Origin: JBOGJG01 sp050747825 | Lineage (GTDB): Bacteria; Acidobacteriota; UBA6911; RPQK01; JBOGJG01 | Reading direction: 5' to 3' | NCBI GenBank assembly: GCA_050747825.1 | Contig: JBOGJG010000054.1 | Coordinates: 1 to 11,953, forward strand | DNA: 11,953 nt | Shown: positions 1-8,940 of the stretch, piece after piece | How the letters are laid out: each line of letters begins with the position of its first letter | Position numbering within the stretch: the first letter of the stretch is position 1 | Made by a program: the position numbers and the translations under genes | The notes under the pieces: generated by a model | Seen by the model: the letters and a program-made list of their open reading frames with translations, nothing else | Database searches by the model: none | What the model was told of the DNA's origin: nothing

Positions 1-16
1 AAAATTGTTGTGTTCC

Positions 17-44
17 GGACATTTTTCAGGTGACAATTTTCAGC
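17..44. repeat. Tandem 14-bp-period repeat, possible IS end remnant
   Basis: Two near-identical 12-mers lie 14 bp apart: GACATTTTTCAG at 18-29 and GACAATTTTCAG at 32-43, differing at one base. An exact 8-bp inverted pair, AAAATTGT at 1-8 and ACAATTTT at 33-40, overlaps them. Closely spaced repeats of this general look occur at the ends of IS21-family elements, where they bind transposase; that comparison is from memory. No transposase is visible because the window begins here. It could instead be an operator for the downstream sulfatase. Confidence 0.35.
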
Positions 45-92
45 ACAGTTGCTTAATGTTTGCTTACTGCCACGAGACGGACAACCGGCTTT

Positions 93-106
93 AAGGAGAC
101 TTGATG
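93..106 (+). promoter_or_regulatory. Ribosome binding site and start codon of the sulfatase
   Basis: AAGGAG at 93-98 is followed five bases later by ATG at 104-106. A TTG at 101-103 is in frame directly upstream but lies too close to the Shine-Dalgarno, so ATG at 104 is chosen. Confidence 0.75.
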
Positions 107-1610
107 AAAACAAAATTCTTTATCCTCATTCTTTTTACATTGCTCTGGGTGCCCGTTGTGCCGAGCTCCAGAGCGGAGGGGCCGGTCCGTCCGCCCAACG
201 TCCTGTTGATTTCTATCGACGACTTGAACGATTGGATCGGCGCCTTAGGCGGCCATCCTCAGGCTCAAACGCCCCATATGGATCGTCTGGCCGAGCGAGG
301 CACTCTGTTCACCAATGCTCACTGCCAGTCTCCTCTGTGCAATCCTTCGCGCACCAGCTTTATGACAGGGCTGCGTCCGTCTACAATCGGTATTTACGGT
401 TTAGCACCGTGGTTTCGCAAGGTGGAAAAATGGAAGAATCATGTCACCTTGCCGCAGTATTTTCGCCAACACGGTTATCGAACCTACACGGCCGGCAAGG
501 TTTACCATGGAGGATATCCTCCCAAGGCGGACCGGGCCCTGGAATTCGATGTCTGGGGCCCTCGGGGGGGCGTAGGGCAACGGCCCAAAGAAAAATTGGT
601 TCAAACACCCTTTGGAAACCATCCTCTCGTGGATTGGGGTGTGTTTCCGAAAGACGGGGACGACAGCGGATGGCAGGACTACAAAGTTGCCACCTGGGCT
701 GTGGAGCAAATTCAGCAGATGTCCCAAGACCAGCCTTTCTTTATGGCCGTGGGTTTTTCCTTTCCTCATGTACCCTGTTACGCCACGCAGAAATGGTTCG
801 ACCTTTATCCAGAAGACTCCTTGAGTTTGCCGCCGGTGAAGGAAAATGACCGGGGCGACATCCCGCGATTTGCTGATTATCTTCACTGGTATCTCCCCGA
901 GCCTCGGCTGTCCTGGATGCGTGAAGCGGGTCAGTGGCGAAATCTGGTTCCGGGCCTATCTTGCTTCCATCAGCTTCGTGGACAGTCAGGTCGGACGCGT
1001 GATCGATGCTCTGGATGAAGCGGGATCGGCGGATAACACCATCATCGTTCTCCTCTCTGATCATGGGTTTCACTTGGGGGAAAAAGAAATTACCGGCAAA
1101 AACACCTTGTGGGAGCGGTCCACTCGGGTTCCGCTGATTTTCGCCGGTCCCGGTATCGATTCGAAGGCGCGTTCGCATCAGCCGGCGGAACTTTTGGACC
1201 TCTTTCCGACCTTGCTGGAACTGTCCGGCTTGCCGGCACGCTCGGATCTGGAAGGACACAGCCTTCTTCCGCAACTCAAAGATCCTGAGGCCAAACGTCC
1301 GTGGCCGGCAATAACGACGCATAATCAAGGCAACCACGGTATTCGGAGTGAGCGTTGGCGTTATATTCAGTACGCCGATGGTTGGGAGGAACTTTACGAC
1401 CTGAAAAATGATCCCAACGAATGGAATAATTTGGCTGATGAGCCGAGGTATGCTTCCATTCTGGCCGAGCATCGCCGATGGCTGCCGAAAATCGATCGCC
1501 CGCCGGTTCCCGGCAGTGCCCATCGTGTGCTAAGGTACAATCCGGGAACGGGCCAGGTAATATGGGAAGGCAAAGTAGTGGACCCAAACGCGCCCTTCCC
1601 GCAGAAATAA
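104..1610 (+). pseudogene. Iduronate-2-sulfatase-like exported sulfatase, frameshifted
   Basis: This is a type I sulfatase of the alkaline phosphatase superfamily, which hydrolyses sulfate esters on sugars; its layout is closest to iduronate-2-sulfatases. Residues 1-24 form a signal peptide (MKTK, hydrophobic run, S-S-R-A then E), so it is predicted to act in the periplasm. D39 and D40 are the N-terminal metal ligands. C79-N-P-S-R is the C-x-P-S-R motif in which Cys becomes formylglycine. The metal-binding DHG of the second half lies at about residues 319-321, followed by a GKNTLWE stretch. The coding frame changes at 949-951: GTT-C-CGG must lose one base to continue as the conserved NLVRAYLASISFVDSQVGRV-type segment. 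The upstream frame runs on to 1018 and the downstream frame ends with TAA at 1608-1610. Repaired length is about 501 residues, normal for the family. Both halves are otherwise intact, so this is either a very recent mutation or a sequencing error. The DUF1080 gene follows 85 bp later on the same strand. Confidence 0.9.
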
Positions 1611-1695
1611 AGCAAGTCCCGCTTACCCCGGTTAGTTATCTAGTTATAAGGCCACGGGAGAAAAAAAGATGTTGTCTATATCTCGGAGGTTTCCG

Positions 1696-2445
1696 ATGCG
1701 AACACTCTGGGCGCTGATCACGACCGCCGCGCTCTCCACCTTAGTCGTATGGATATCCGCCACAGCATCACCCTTTATGCTGCAGGCCCCGCCCCCTTTT
1801 TTGGCGGTCCCTGATGACAATCAGGGATTTGAGCCGATCTTCAATGGTAAGAGTCTGACCAATTGGGAAGGCGATACGAATTTCTGGCGAGTGGAAAATG
1901 GAGCCATTGTTGGCGAAACCACAGCGGATAAACCTCTCGAGCGGAATACCTTCCTCATCTGGCGCGGCGGCAGGACAAAGGATTTCGAACTGAAATTAGA
2001 GTACCGTTTGACGGGCGGCAATAGCGGCATTCAGTATCGCAGCGTAGAAGTCCCCGAGATTGGAACGTGGGTGCTGAAGGGCTATCAGGCGGATATGGAT
2101 TCACAGGACCGCTATACGGGCCAGCTCTTCGAAGAGAGGGGACGCGGATTTCTTGCCCTGCGCGGTCAGTCCACACGGCTAGAAGGAGAGAAGAAGGTCA
2201 AAATACTGGGTTCTGTCGGAGACGCCGCGGCGCTCAAAGGCCACATCAAAGCGGGTCATTGGAATCACTTCCATATTATTGCCCGGAAAAATGTGCTCAT
2301 TCATATCGTGAATGGACACGTGATGAGCACGGCAGTTGATGACGACGAGGAGAACCGCTCGTCGGACGGAGTATTGGGCTTGCAGCTTCACCAGGGTCCG
2401 CCAATGAAAGTAGAGTTCCGCAAGATCCTGTTGAAGCAAATGTAG
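1696..2445 (+). CDS. Exported DUF1080 protein (3-keto-disaccharide hydrolase family)
   Basis: This 249-residue protein belongs to the DUF1080 family (Pfam PF06439), a beta-sandwich fold related to concanavalin-type lectins/glucanases; characterised members hydrolyse 3-keto-glycosides. Residues 1-24 are a signal peptide (MRTLWALITTAALS...), giving a predicted periplasmic location. Family signatures are visible in order: FEPIFNGKSLTNWEG (45-59), FWRVENGAIVGE (63-74), GGNSGIQYRS (107-116), GYQAD (129-133), HWNHFHIIA (188-196) and a C-terminal GLQLHQGPPMKVEFRKI stretch ending near 244. I prefer ATG at 1696 because GGAGG lies at 1685-1689, six bases upstream, and it gives a clean signal sequence. 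An in-frame ATG at 1669 with GGGAG at 1656-1660 would add nine residues. The gene is probably cotranscribed with the sulfatase. The specific substrate cannot be read from the sequence. Confidence 0.88.
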   Translation: MRTLWALITTAALSTLVVWISATASPFMLQAPPPFLAVPDDNQGFEPIFNGKSLTNWEGDTNFWRVENGAIVGETTADKPLERNTFLIWRGGRTKDFELKLEYRLTGGNSGIQYRSVEVPEIGTWVLKGYQADMDSQDRYTGQLFEERGRGFLALRGQSTRLEGEKKVKILGSVGDAAALKGHIKAGHWNHFHIIARKNVLIHIVNGHVMSTAVDDDEENRSSDGVLGLQLHQGPPMKVEFRKILLKQM

Positions 2446-2471
2446 GGGGCGCGTGGCTTTCGCCCATTACC

Positions 2472-4523
2472 CTAATCGACCCAGATCGGGCTCGAAACGG
2501 CTCGTTGTCCGTCAATTTGATCGATTACGGCGTAGTAAAAATGCCCTTTGTAATCCTTCGAGTCGATCCAGGACACCTCCGCGTCGAGGGCCTCCCTGGA
2601 GAACTGTTCTTCGAAGACGACCTCACCGTCCTTCTTGAGTCGAATCCGATGGAGAGGCGCCGTTCCCCGGACCTCGACCGTAAAGTGCGGAGGATCCGAA
2701 GCAGAAAATTCCTCTCCCATGCGGTGCCGGCCGGCCCGGAAATCCAGGAGGATGCGGGCCCCGGTGGTAGCGTAGGTTCTCCGGTTGAAAATGGCATCAA
2801 AAATCGGCTCGCGGTCATTTTCCGTGGCCAGCACCGCCATTAGAGGACTTCCGAGGACAGTTTTGCCCCAGGGGTGGGCGAATCGGCGTCGACGACTCCG
2901 CTCGGTACCTGAAGCATCCGAGTAGCCGAGATCCGGTTTGTCCGCCATCCCGTAGCCGGGGCGGCCATAATGGTCGTCGCTCGACCCCACGAAGCCGAGC
3001 CGGTTTCCTCGTCGCAGAAACTCGAGGGCCAGCCGCTCATACCAGCCGGCTTCCGAAACCACCTCCACGACCGGCGAGAATCGCTCGTCGTTCCACTGGG
3101 GATTGGCAATGCGCCCCCGAATGCTGGGGAAAGCCAGGATCCGAGCATTGGTCTGCGCCGCGAGGAGCGCAAAGCGTTTATAGAGTTGAACGATGTGGGG
3201 CGCGTCCAGTTCGGGCCCGCTGTAGATGAAGGGATTCTTCGGTTCGTAATAGCTGTTGGACCGGTAGACCGGCATCCCTGGGCGGGCATACATGACGTTA
3301 TGATCACCCCCCACGTCTGTCATGCCACTCCATTCATAGCCGTAAAACGTGGCAAAGCGAGGGGGATCATGGAAGCGGGTGGTAACGGTTTCGTTTATCT
3401 TCCAGCGCGTTTCGTCCATCTGATAGCCGTGGTCGCTCAAGCCGAAGAAATCCAGCCCCGCTACGTCCCGGGCGTAGTGGTAGGCCTGTGTCGTCGTGCC
3501 CGTTCCGTCGGAAAGGATGGAATGCGCGTGAAAATCTCCCCAGAAGACCCGGAATTCGGCCTCCGTCTCGAGGGAACGGCTCGGGTTGCTTCGCCCGCTC
3601 AGATTCCGGTTCCTTTCCGCGATAACCTGGATCCGGCAGATTCCAGGCGAAAGAAAACGGACATCCTGAAGGCGGTAGATTCCCTCCTCTTGGGGAGTAA
3701 TTTCGATGCTCTCCGGAAGGCTGGCAGGTCCTCCTTCCGCAACCAGCCGAACCCGGCCCCGGAAGGAGGCGGCCACATTTCCCTGATCATCCTCCGCCCG
3801 CACGAGGACCTGCAAAGGCCGACCCACCACTGCGTCGGAGGGGACGACCACGCTAAAATGCGTCGTCTCGGAGGGAAGAATCGCCACAGACAAACGGGCA
3901 GGTATCGGGAGATACTGCTCTCCCCCTCCACGCCGGACCAGCGGGAGGAATACTGCGTGCTTGCGGGCGACGGCCGGCACGCGATACCCCGGCGAGCCTA
4001 CCGAACGATCCCCGAAGACCAGGCGAATGCTTCCACCCGGCTGCACCTTTCCCTTGACGATTTCAACGGTAGTGAAGTGCTGCCAGGCGAAATACTCATA
4101 GAAGAAAGAGTTGAGAATGGCGCGCTGGTTTTCCGCGTTGAGTCGGACCGTCACACTGGGAGGGGCCTCGACGGTCACATAATTGGGCCCGCTAGGATCG
4201 AAGTTCTGGGTTGCCCCCCAGCCGGCGACGTGCCGCGTCGCAATAGCCAGAGCCGCTCCCGGAGAGAGCCCGTGGGCCCCGGCGGTGAAGGTAAAGGTCC
4301 ATTCCCCGTAAGCGGAGTGGGAGATCTCGCGGGGACCGGTCATTTCTACGGACGGATCGTTTCTCCGATCATAAGCGGAAAAGGCTTTGGGGATCGCTCT
4401 TTCGAGCTCCTCCCAGAATCCGTCGTCGCCTTTTCCGTCTTCCCTTTTTTCGGGGGAACTCCAGGCAAGTATACCGGCGAATCCCCCCAACCAGACGAGC
4501 AGAAAAAGCGTGCGCCTCACCAT
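2472..4523 (-). CDS. DUF3604 / PHP-like metal-dependent protein, exported
   Basis: This 683-residue protein carries a DUF3604-type (Pfam PF12228) domain related to PHP metallo-phosphoesterases. Metal-ligand-type motifs are clear: GDFHAHSILSDGTG (329-342), GLSDHG (361-366), GYEWSG (395-400), GGDHNVMY (405-412) and GSSDDHYGRPG (513-523). Residues 1-24 (MVRRTLFLLVWLGGFAGILA) form a signal peptide or anchor without a lipobox cysteine. The N-terminal ~320 residues look like beta-rich domains; the C-terminal ~80 look like an Ig-like tail typical of this family. ATG at 4523-4521 is preferred over upstream starts because AAGGTGAT sits just before it and because it overlaps the receptor stop by 7 nt (ATGGTGA), implying translational coupling. 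The reaction of DUF3604 proteins is poorly known; a phosphoesterase or related hydrolase acting on material imported by the receptor is an inference. It converges on the DUF1080 gene with only 26 bp between stop codons. Confidence 0.85.
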   Translation of the reverse strand: MVRRTLFLLVWLGGFAGILAWSSPEKREDGKGDDGFWEELERAIPKAFSAYDRRNDPSVEMTGPREISHSAYGEWTFTFTAGAHGLSPGAALAIATRHVAGWGATQNFDPSGPNYVTVEAPPSVTVRLNAENQRAILNSFFYEYFAWQHFTTVEIVKGKVQPGGSIRLVFGDRSVGSPGYRVPAVARKHAVFLPLVRRGGGEQYLPIPARLSVAILPSETTHFSVVVPSDAVVGRPLQVLVRAEDDQGNVAASFRGRVRLVAEGGPASLPESIEITPQEEGIYRLQDVRFLSPGICRIQVIAERNRNLSGRSNPSRSLETEAEFRVFWGDFHAHSILSDGTGTTTQAYHYARDVAGLDFFGLSDHGYQMDETRWKINETVTTRFHDPPRFATFYGYEWSGMTDVGGDHNVMYARPGMPVYRSNSYYEPKNPFIYSGPELDAPHIVQLYKRFALLAAQTNARILAFPSIRGRIANPQWNDERFSPVVEVVSEAGWYERLALEFLRRGNRLGFVGSSDDHYGRPGYGMADKPDLGYSDASGTERSRRRRFAHPWGKTVLGSPLMAVLATENDREPIFDAIFNRRTYATTGARILLDFRAGRHRMGEEFSASDPPHFTVEVRGTAPLHRIRLKKDGEVVFEEQFSREALDAEVSWIDSKDYKGHFYYAVIDQIDGQRAVSSPIWVD

Positions 4524-7500
4524 ATCACCTTCAGTCCAAACTGGATCTGCCGGGCAGATGCGGCTCCAGCCACCCGGCCAAAATTCGCACCGACCACGTT
4601 CCACGTCTGCGGGGCAACGAACTGGGCATGGTTGAAGGCGTTGAAGAAGTCGGCCTGAAATCGCACACGCGCCTCCTCGCGAATGGGGAAATCCTTGCTG
4701 ATGGAGATATCCCAGTTGTTGGTGCCTGGTCCCGTGAAGAGGCCCATGCCCGAGTCGCCGAAGAAGCCGGCTGCGGGGGCCTCAAAGCAGCTGCGGTCAA
4801 GAAACTGCATGCCGTTTTCTCTCAGGTTCTTGTTGCCCACGCTGTCTCGCCCATTACAGAGCCGGTTGGCGCGCACGAAAGTGAACGGGGCGCCGGTCCG
4901 GTTTGGCGCAGTCACCGTAACCGGATTGCCGCTGGAAAAGAGCGCAATTGCGTTGATGTGCCAGCCGCCGATCAGTTGATTCAGGACGGGGTGTACGCCT
5001 GACCCGATGGGTTTGCCGTCGCCGAAGGGCAGCTCCCAAAGAGCGCTGACGACAAAGCGATGAGGCATATCGAAAAATGCTCTTCCCCAATCATGCCTGC
5101 GGTTGGTTCCCCGCTGGTTGGTAACGCCGGCCGCGGTCGCAACAGCGTTGGTCAGCACTTTAGAAAAAGTGTAGTTGGCCAGCACGCTGAACCCGCGGGA
5201 GAAAAGCCGGTTGTAACGCAGATTGAAGGCATTGAAACTGGAGTTCCCATCGAAACCTGCGAATAGAATCAGGGGAAATCGCGGAAACGGGATCCGGGAG
5301 CGATCACAGCGCATATCATCCGGCGCAGAGCAGTCGTTGGAATTCCATCGGTTGTTCAGCCGCACGGCACGGTTCCCCATGTATGCAAATTCGATCACAT
5401 CCCCAGGGCTGAGCCTCCGCTGGATGGAAAGATTCCACTGCTGGACGTAGCCCGTGCGAATGTTCTGGTCCAGGTCGAAAATGGTGCCGCTGACGTTCTC
5501 TGCAAATTCACGGGTAATGGGCTCGAGCTTGATCTGGGGGAACGTGTTCTGGCCCAGAATGTATTGAGGCATCGGCTCCGATTGGCTGTTGGAGATGGAC
5601 TGAGAAATACTGACCCCCGGCAGGATAATGGCAAATTGCGCATCGATCATCCGCTGGCGGATGAAGAAAATACCGCCCCCTCCTCTGATCACCATATCGT
5701 CGGTGGCGCGCCAGGCAAAACCCAGTCTGGGAGCGAAGTTGTTGTAGTCAGTCTCATACACTTTGGGATCGATCTCTCCCAGTGCGGCAAAGAGCGGGCG
5801 GCCGAGGTTGTAGTCGAAAGCGTGGGGGCGGTCCCGGTCCGTCGGCAGATAGCTCGGATCGGGTGGAGTGGCCAGGTACCAGGACAGGCCCCAATTCAGA
5901 GTAAAATTCGGCCGAATCTTCCAGGAATCTGCGAAGAAGGGCTCAAACTCCGTCCAGCGATAGTGCATCCGCGGCATCGAGACCACCTGGCCGATCGTCG
6001 GCATGCCCAGCAAAAAGTCTGCGAAGCCGCTTCCCGAGTTCGCCACCGGTCCGAGCTGGCCGTTCGCATCGCGAGCGAGCTGGGCGGTAAAGACGCTCTG
6101 GAAACTGAGATTGCCTCTGGCATTAGCATTGGCGCTCTGCTGGACGCTCGGACGGGCGTGCAGCATGTGGGCGCCGAATTTGAAGTGGTGGTTGCCCCGG
6201 ATGTGAATGACCGTATCGTTCACCTGGAGGTAATTATCGATGTTCCCCAGCAGACCGGCGCTGCGGCCGAAACCTGAGAAACCTTCGATGCCTATGCCGG
6301 GGACACCGTTCGGATCAGCCGTGCCGGTAATGCCGAGCCGGTCTTGAAGGCCCTCCACGGTTTCGCTCGTGACGAAAACCAGGTTGCGGGTCCAGCCGGC
6401 ACGGAGCTCATTGACCGTGGCCGAACTGAAGGTGGAGGTGAGCCCGATCATTCCCAACTGGGATTCCAGCGGAAAACTGCGGCCCGCCAGCGGGAAGAGA
6501 CTCTGCCGCACGACGGGAGAATCCTCATCGCTGTACTGTCCATAAAGTGTATGCCTGTCTGTGAGTAAAGCGTCGGTTCGCACGGTCCACTGGTCGGAAT
6601 TACTCACGAAGGGAGCGGTGCCGAAACGATTAAACGGCCTGCTCTCCAAGCTCGAGCCGGGCAGGTAGAATTCCAGCAATCTCTTGGAAACCGGATTGAT
6701 CATGTCCTCCGGAATCCGGTTACCGGGGAAAGGCTGACGCGTTTCGGTCGCCGGATCGAAAGAGAAGGGATTGAAAATAGGGTCCGGGAATTCGGAAAAA
6801 TCGCCGCGAAACATCGCTTCCGTGGGGGTGAAGGCCTGCGAAGCCTGGACCCGCCGCTGCCGGAGGAACTCGGCATTCCCAAAGGCGAAGATCCGGTCCT
6901 TAACGATCGGTCCGCCGAGCGAAAACCCGTACTGGTTGCGCAGGAACTCGCCCGAGCCGGTGGGGCTGAAAAACTCCCGGGCATCCAACTCGTCGGACCG
7001 ATAATATTCAAAAACTTCGCCGTGAATTTCATTGGTTCCCGATTTAGTGACGACGCTGACGACCGAAGCGCCTCCCCCTTCGCCTCCCTCAAAGAAGCCC
7101 TGGCGAACCTTGAACTGGTCGATCGCGCTGACGGAGAGGTTGAGGCCGAGATGGCCTATCCGGCTGCCGCCCACGTACATACCATTGATCTTGTAAGTGG
7201 AAATGTCCTCACGCAAGCCGGCCATACTGATGCTGCGGCCAGGATGTCCCCCTGATTGCTGACCAGGTCTTCAATTCCCCGGGTAGGTTGAGTCGCCCCG
7301 GAGAGGAGCCCCAGCTGAAGGAAATTCCTGCCATTGAGCGGAAGCTCCTGGACGCGCTTGCTATCGATGAGCGTCCCCAGTTCATTGGAAGTGGTTTCCA
7401 AAACTTGCGTCAGTCCGCCGGCCTCCACCGTGACGCTGTCCGCTATTTCTCCGACTTGCATGACTACGTCGATGGCCATGCGCTGAGAGACGACTACTTC

Positions 7501-7782
7501 GAAATTGACCCGCTCGAAGGACTTGAACCCGGGCATTACGACCTGAAGGGTGTACTGGCCCACCGGAACGGAGGGGAACAGGTACCGCCCCGTCTCATTG
7601 GTGACGGTCTCCTTTTGTCCGCCGGTATCTAAATTGATCAACTGGACCTCGGCTTCCGGCAGAACTGCACCCGTCTGATCGGTTACGCGGCCTCCGACGG
7701 ACGAATTCACGCTCTGCGCCGACAATCCTACCGTCACTGCAAGTGCCAGGATCAGAAATAAAAGTGTCTTCTGCTGATTCAT
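4517..7782 (-). pseudogene. Oar-like TonB-dependent outer-membrane receptor, frameshifted
   Basis: This is a TonB-dependent receptor of the Oar/Cna-B-domain type, expected to import a large substrate across the outer membrane. A signal peptide spans residues 1-23 (MNQQKTLLFLILALAVTVGLSAQ cut after AQ). A carboxypeptidase-regulatory-like domain follows (about 27-112, VGGRVTDQTGAVLPEAEV... GRYLFPSVPVGQYTL), then the plug start LPLNGRNFLQL (147-157), and a long beta-barrel ending in FGLKVIW, with the terminal aromatic residue usual for outer-membrane proteins. The start at 7782 has GGAGGAG just upstream. The frame breaks in a tract of five C (7248-7252; G5 on the coding strand). Adding one G gives SNQGGHPGRSISMAGLRED, the expected plug sequence, whereas the uncorrected frame runs to about 7156. 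Corrected length is close to 1088-1089 residues, normal for the family. The tract suggests a sequencing error, recent inactivation or slippage-based variation. It forms an operon with the DUF3604 gene. Confidence 0.88.
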
Positions 7783-8157
7783 GTTCTCCTCCCCCTCCTT
7801 TGCTCGAACCCGCCGAGCAGATTTAACGTTTGTGAAGTTTGTCAACACGAGGACGGATGGCGTGCAGTATATACCAAGGCAAAAAACTGTGAAGCAAATT
7901 TTTTATATCGTCTGTACATATTTGAAACATTACTTCAGATTTCCAGGCGGCTGCGGATCCCTATTTGCGTAGGGCCGGCGCTCTGCGAGTTCCAGCCGAT
8001 GGAGTCTCGAAACCATGTCAGATCTGCCATATACGCGGGCAATACCGCGGTCGGGACGCATTCACCGCTTTCAAAAAGACTTGATTCATTAGAGGTGTTA
8101 GAATAACTTCTCTTATAGTTTGCGGGAAAGAACTTGAAGATCGGGAGGATAGGACGG
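7783..8157. promoter_or_regulatory. Divergent control region between receptor and deoR-type gene
   Basis: This 375-bp gap has no credible gene and is AT-rich around 7880-7940. On the minus strand TATACT (complement of 7866-7871) is a fair -10 for the receptor operon. A TTGCTT -35 (complement of 7892-7897) is 20 bp away, so that pairing is weak. GTATATAC at 7867-7874 is a perfect palindrome. TTGACA on the minus strand (7845-7840) lacks a well-placed -10. I could not assign a convincing promoter for the regulator; TTGATT at 8081-8086 and TAGAAT at 8099-8104 are only 12 bp apart. Confidence 0.4.
7828..7845. promoter_or_regulatory. Tandem 9-bp direct repeat, candidate operator
   Basis: GTTTGTGAA (7828-7836) is followed immediately by GTTTGTCAA (7837-7845), eight of nine positions identical. 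It lies about 46 bp upstream of the receptor start and downstream of the TATACT -10 candidate, where a bound repressor would block transcription. Tandem direct repeats are a common operator form for DeoR-family regulators, and such a gene lies next door. Binding is inferred, not shown. Confidence 0.35.
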
Positions 8158-8931
8158 ATGCTTCGCGAAGAAAGGCAAGAGCGGATCGTTGAGCTCGTGC
8201 GAGAGCGAAAGACTTGCTCAACCACCCAACTTCAGACGGAACTGGACGTTTCCCGGGTCACGCTTTACCGGGATTTGAAGGACTTAGGAGAAAAGAAGCT
8301 GATCTCCCGAGTGCACGGCGGCGTGCTGCTGGGGTCGAATCATCGAATTGAAACGCGGTTTTCTGTTCGACTCCGGACCCAAACGGCCCCCAAGGAGCGG
8401 ATTGGTCAGTATGCAAGGGAGCTGGTCAATCCTGGTTTAGTCATGTTTGTGGATGCCTCCTCGACATGCTATATCTTCGTGCAGCAATTGCTGGCCATGG
8501 CTGGATCTCCCTCCAGGCTGACTCTGGTGACCAACTCGCCGCAGATACCTCTCGAACTGGAGATTCAGCCGCACATCCGAGTGATTTCCACCGGCGGTGA
8601 GCTTCTTCACCAGGCGAATGCGTTCGGGGGGCCGCTGGCGGTTCAGCTCTTATCCAAACTCCATTTCGATGCTGCCTTTTTATCCTGCGCGGGAATTTCA
8701 GCGACGACCGGAGCCACAACCAATTCGCCCCTTCTGGCCGAGGTGCTTACGATGGCGGCATCGAGCAGCGATAAAATTCACCTCCTGGTTGACAGCTCAA
8801 AGTTTTTGAAGCGAGGGATGCTAACCGCTTTGCCGCTGGGGAGAATTCACCATATCATCACGGATTCAGGCGCTCCGGAGGAGGAACTGGCCGAACTGAG
8901 CAAAGTTGGCACGAAAGTGACGGTGGTCTGA
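8158..8931 (+). CDS. DeoR/GlpR-family transcriptional regulator
   Basis: This is a 257-residue repressor of the DeoR family, which usually senses a phosphorylated sugar and controls neighbouring sugar-use genes. The N-terminus (MLREERQERIVELV) begins the winged helix-turn-helix, with the recognition helix around 30-43 (DVSRVTLYRDLKDL) and the wing near 50-58 (SRVHGGVLL). The C-terminal DeoRC sugar-phosphate domain shows FVDASST (97-103), LVTNS (123-127), STGGEL (144-149), FGGPLAV (156-162), GISATTGATT (179-188) and LVDSSKF (210-216). ATG at 8158 is chosen because GGAGG lies at 8144-8148, nine bases upstream, and the family start motif follows at once; a TTG at 8134 would add eight atypical residues. 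It is transcribed divergently from the receptor operon, which it probably controls. Its stop is 9 bp from the end of a decayed TPR gene on the other strand. Confidence 0.92.
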   Translation: MLREERQERIVELVRERKTCSTTQLQTELDVSRVTLYRDLKDLGEKKLISRVHGGVLLGSNHRIETRFSVRLRTQTAPKERIGQYARELVNPGLVMFVDASSTCYIFVQQLLAMAGSPSRLTLVTNSPQIPLELEIQPHIRVISTGGELLHQANAFGGPLAVQLLSKLHFDAAFLSCAGISATTGATTNSPLLAEVLTMAASSSDKIHLLVDSSKFLKRGMLTALPLGRIHHIITDSGAPEEELAELSKVGTKVTVV

Positions 8932-8940
8932 CGGCCGGAT

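Noticed and set aside
2446..2471. A bidirectional terminator between the convergent stops
   Set aside because: Only a 5-bp GGGCG/CGCCC pair is present without a T tract, too weak to call.
2970..4658. A 562-codon plus-strand open frame opposite the DUF3604 gene
   Set aside because: It is antisense to a protein with clear family motifs, lacks recognisable domains and is an effect of GC-rich codon use.
5564..6277. A 237-codon plus-strand open frame within the receptor gene
   Set aside because: It is a shadow of the receptor barrel on the opposite strand and has no recognisable motif or good ribosome binding site.
7821..7845. A minus-strand promoter from TTGACA (7845-7840) to TTAAAT (7826-7821)
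   Set aside because: The spacer is only 13 bp, outside the working range for a sigma-70 promoter.
7935..8225. A 96-codon minus-strand frame in the control region
   Set aside because: It overlaps the start of the DeoR gene, shows no homology I recognise, and its composition is not coding-like.
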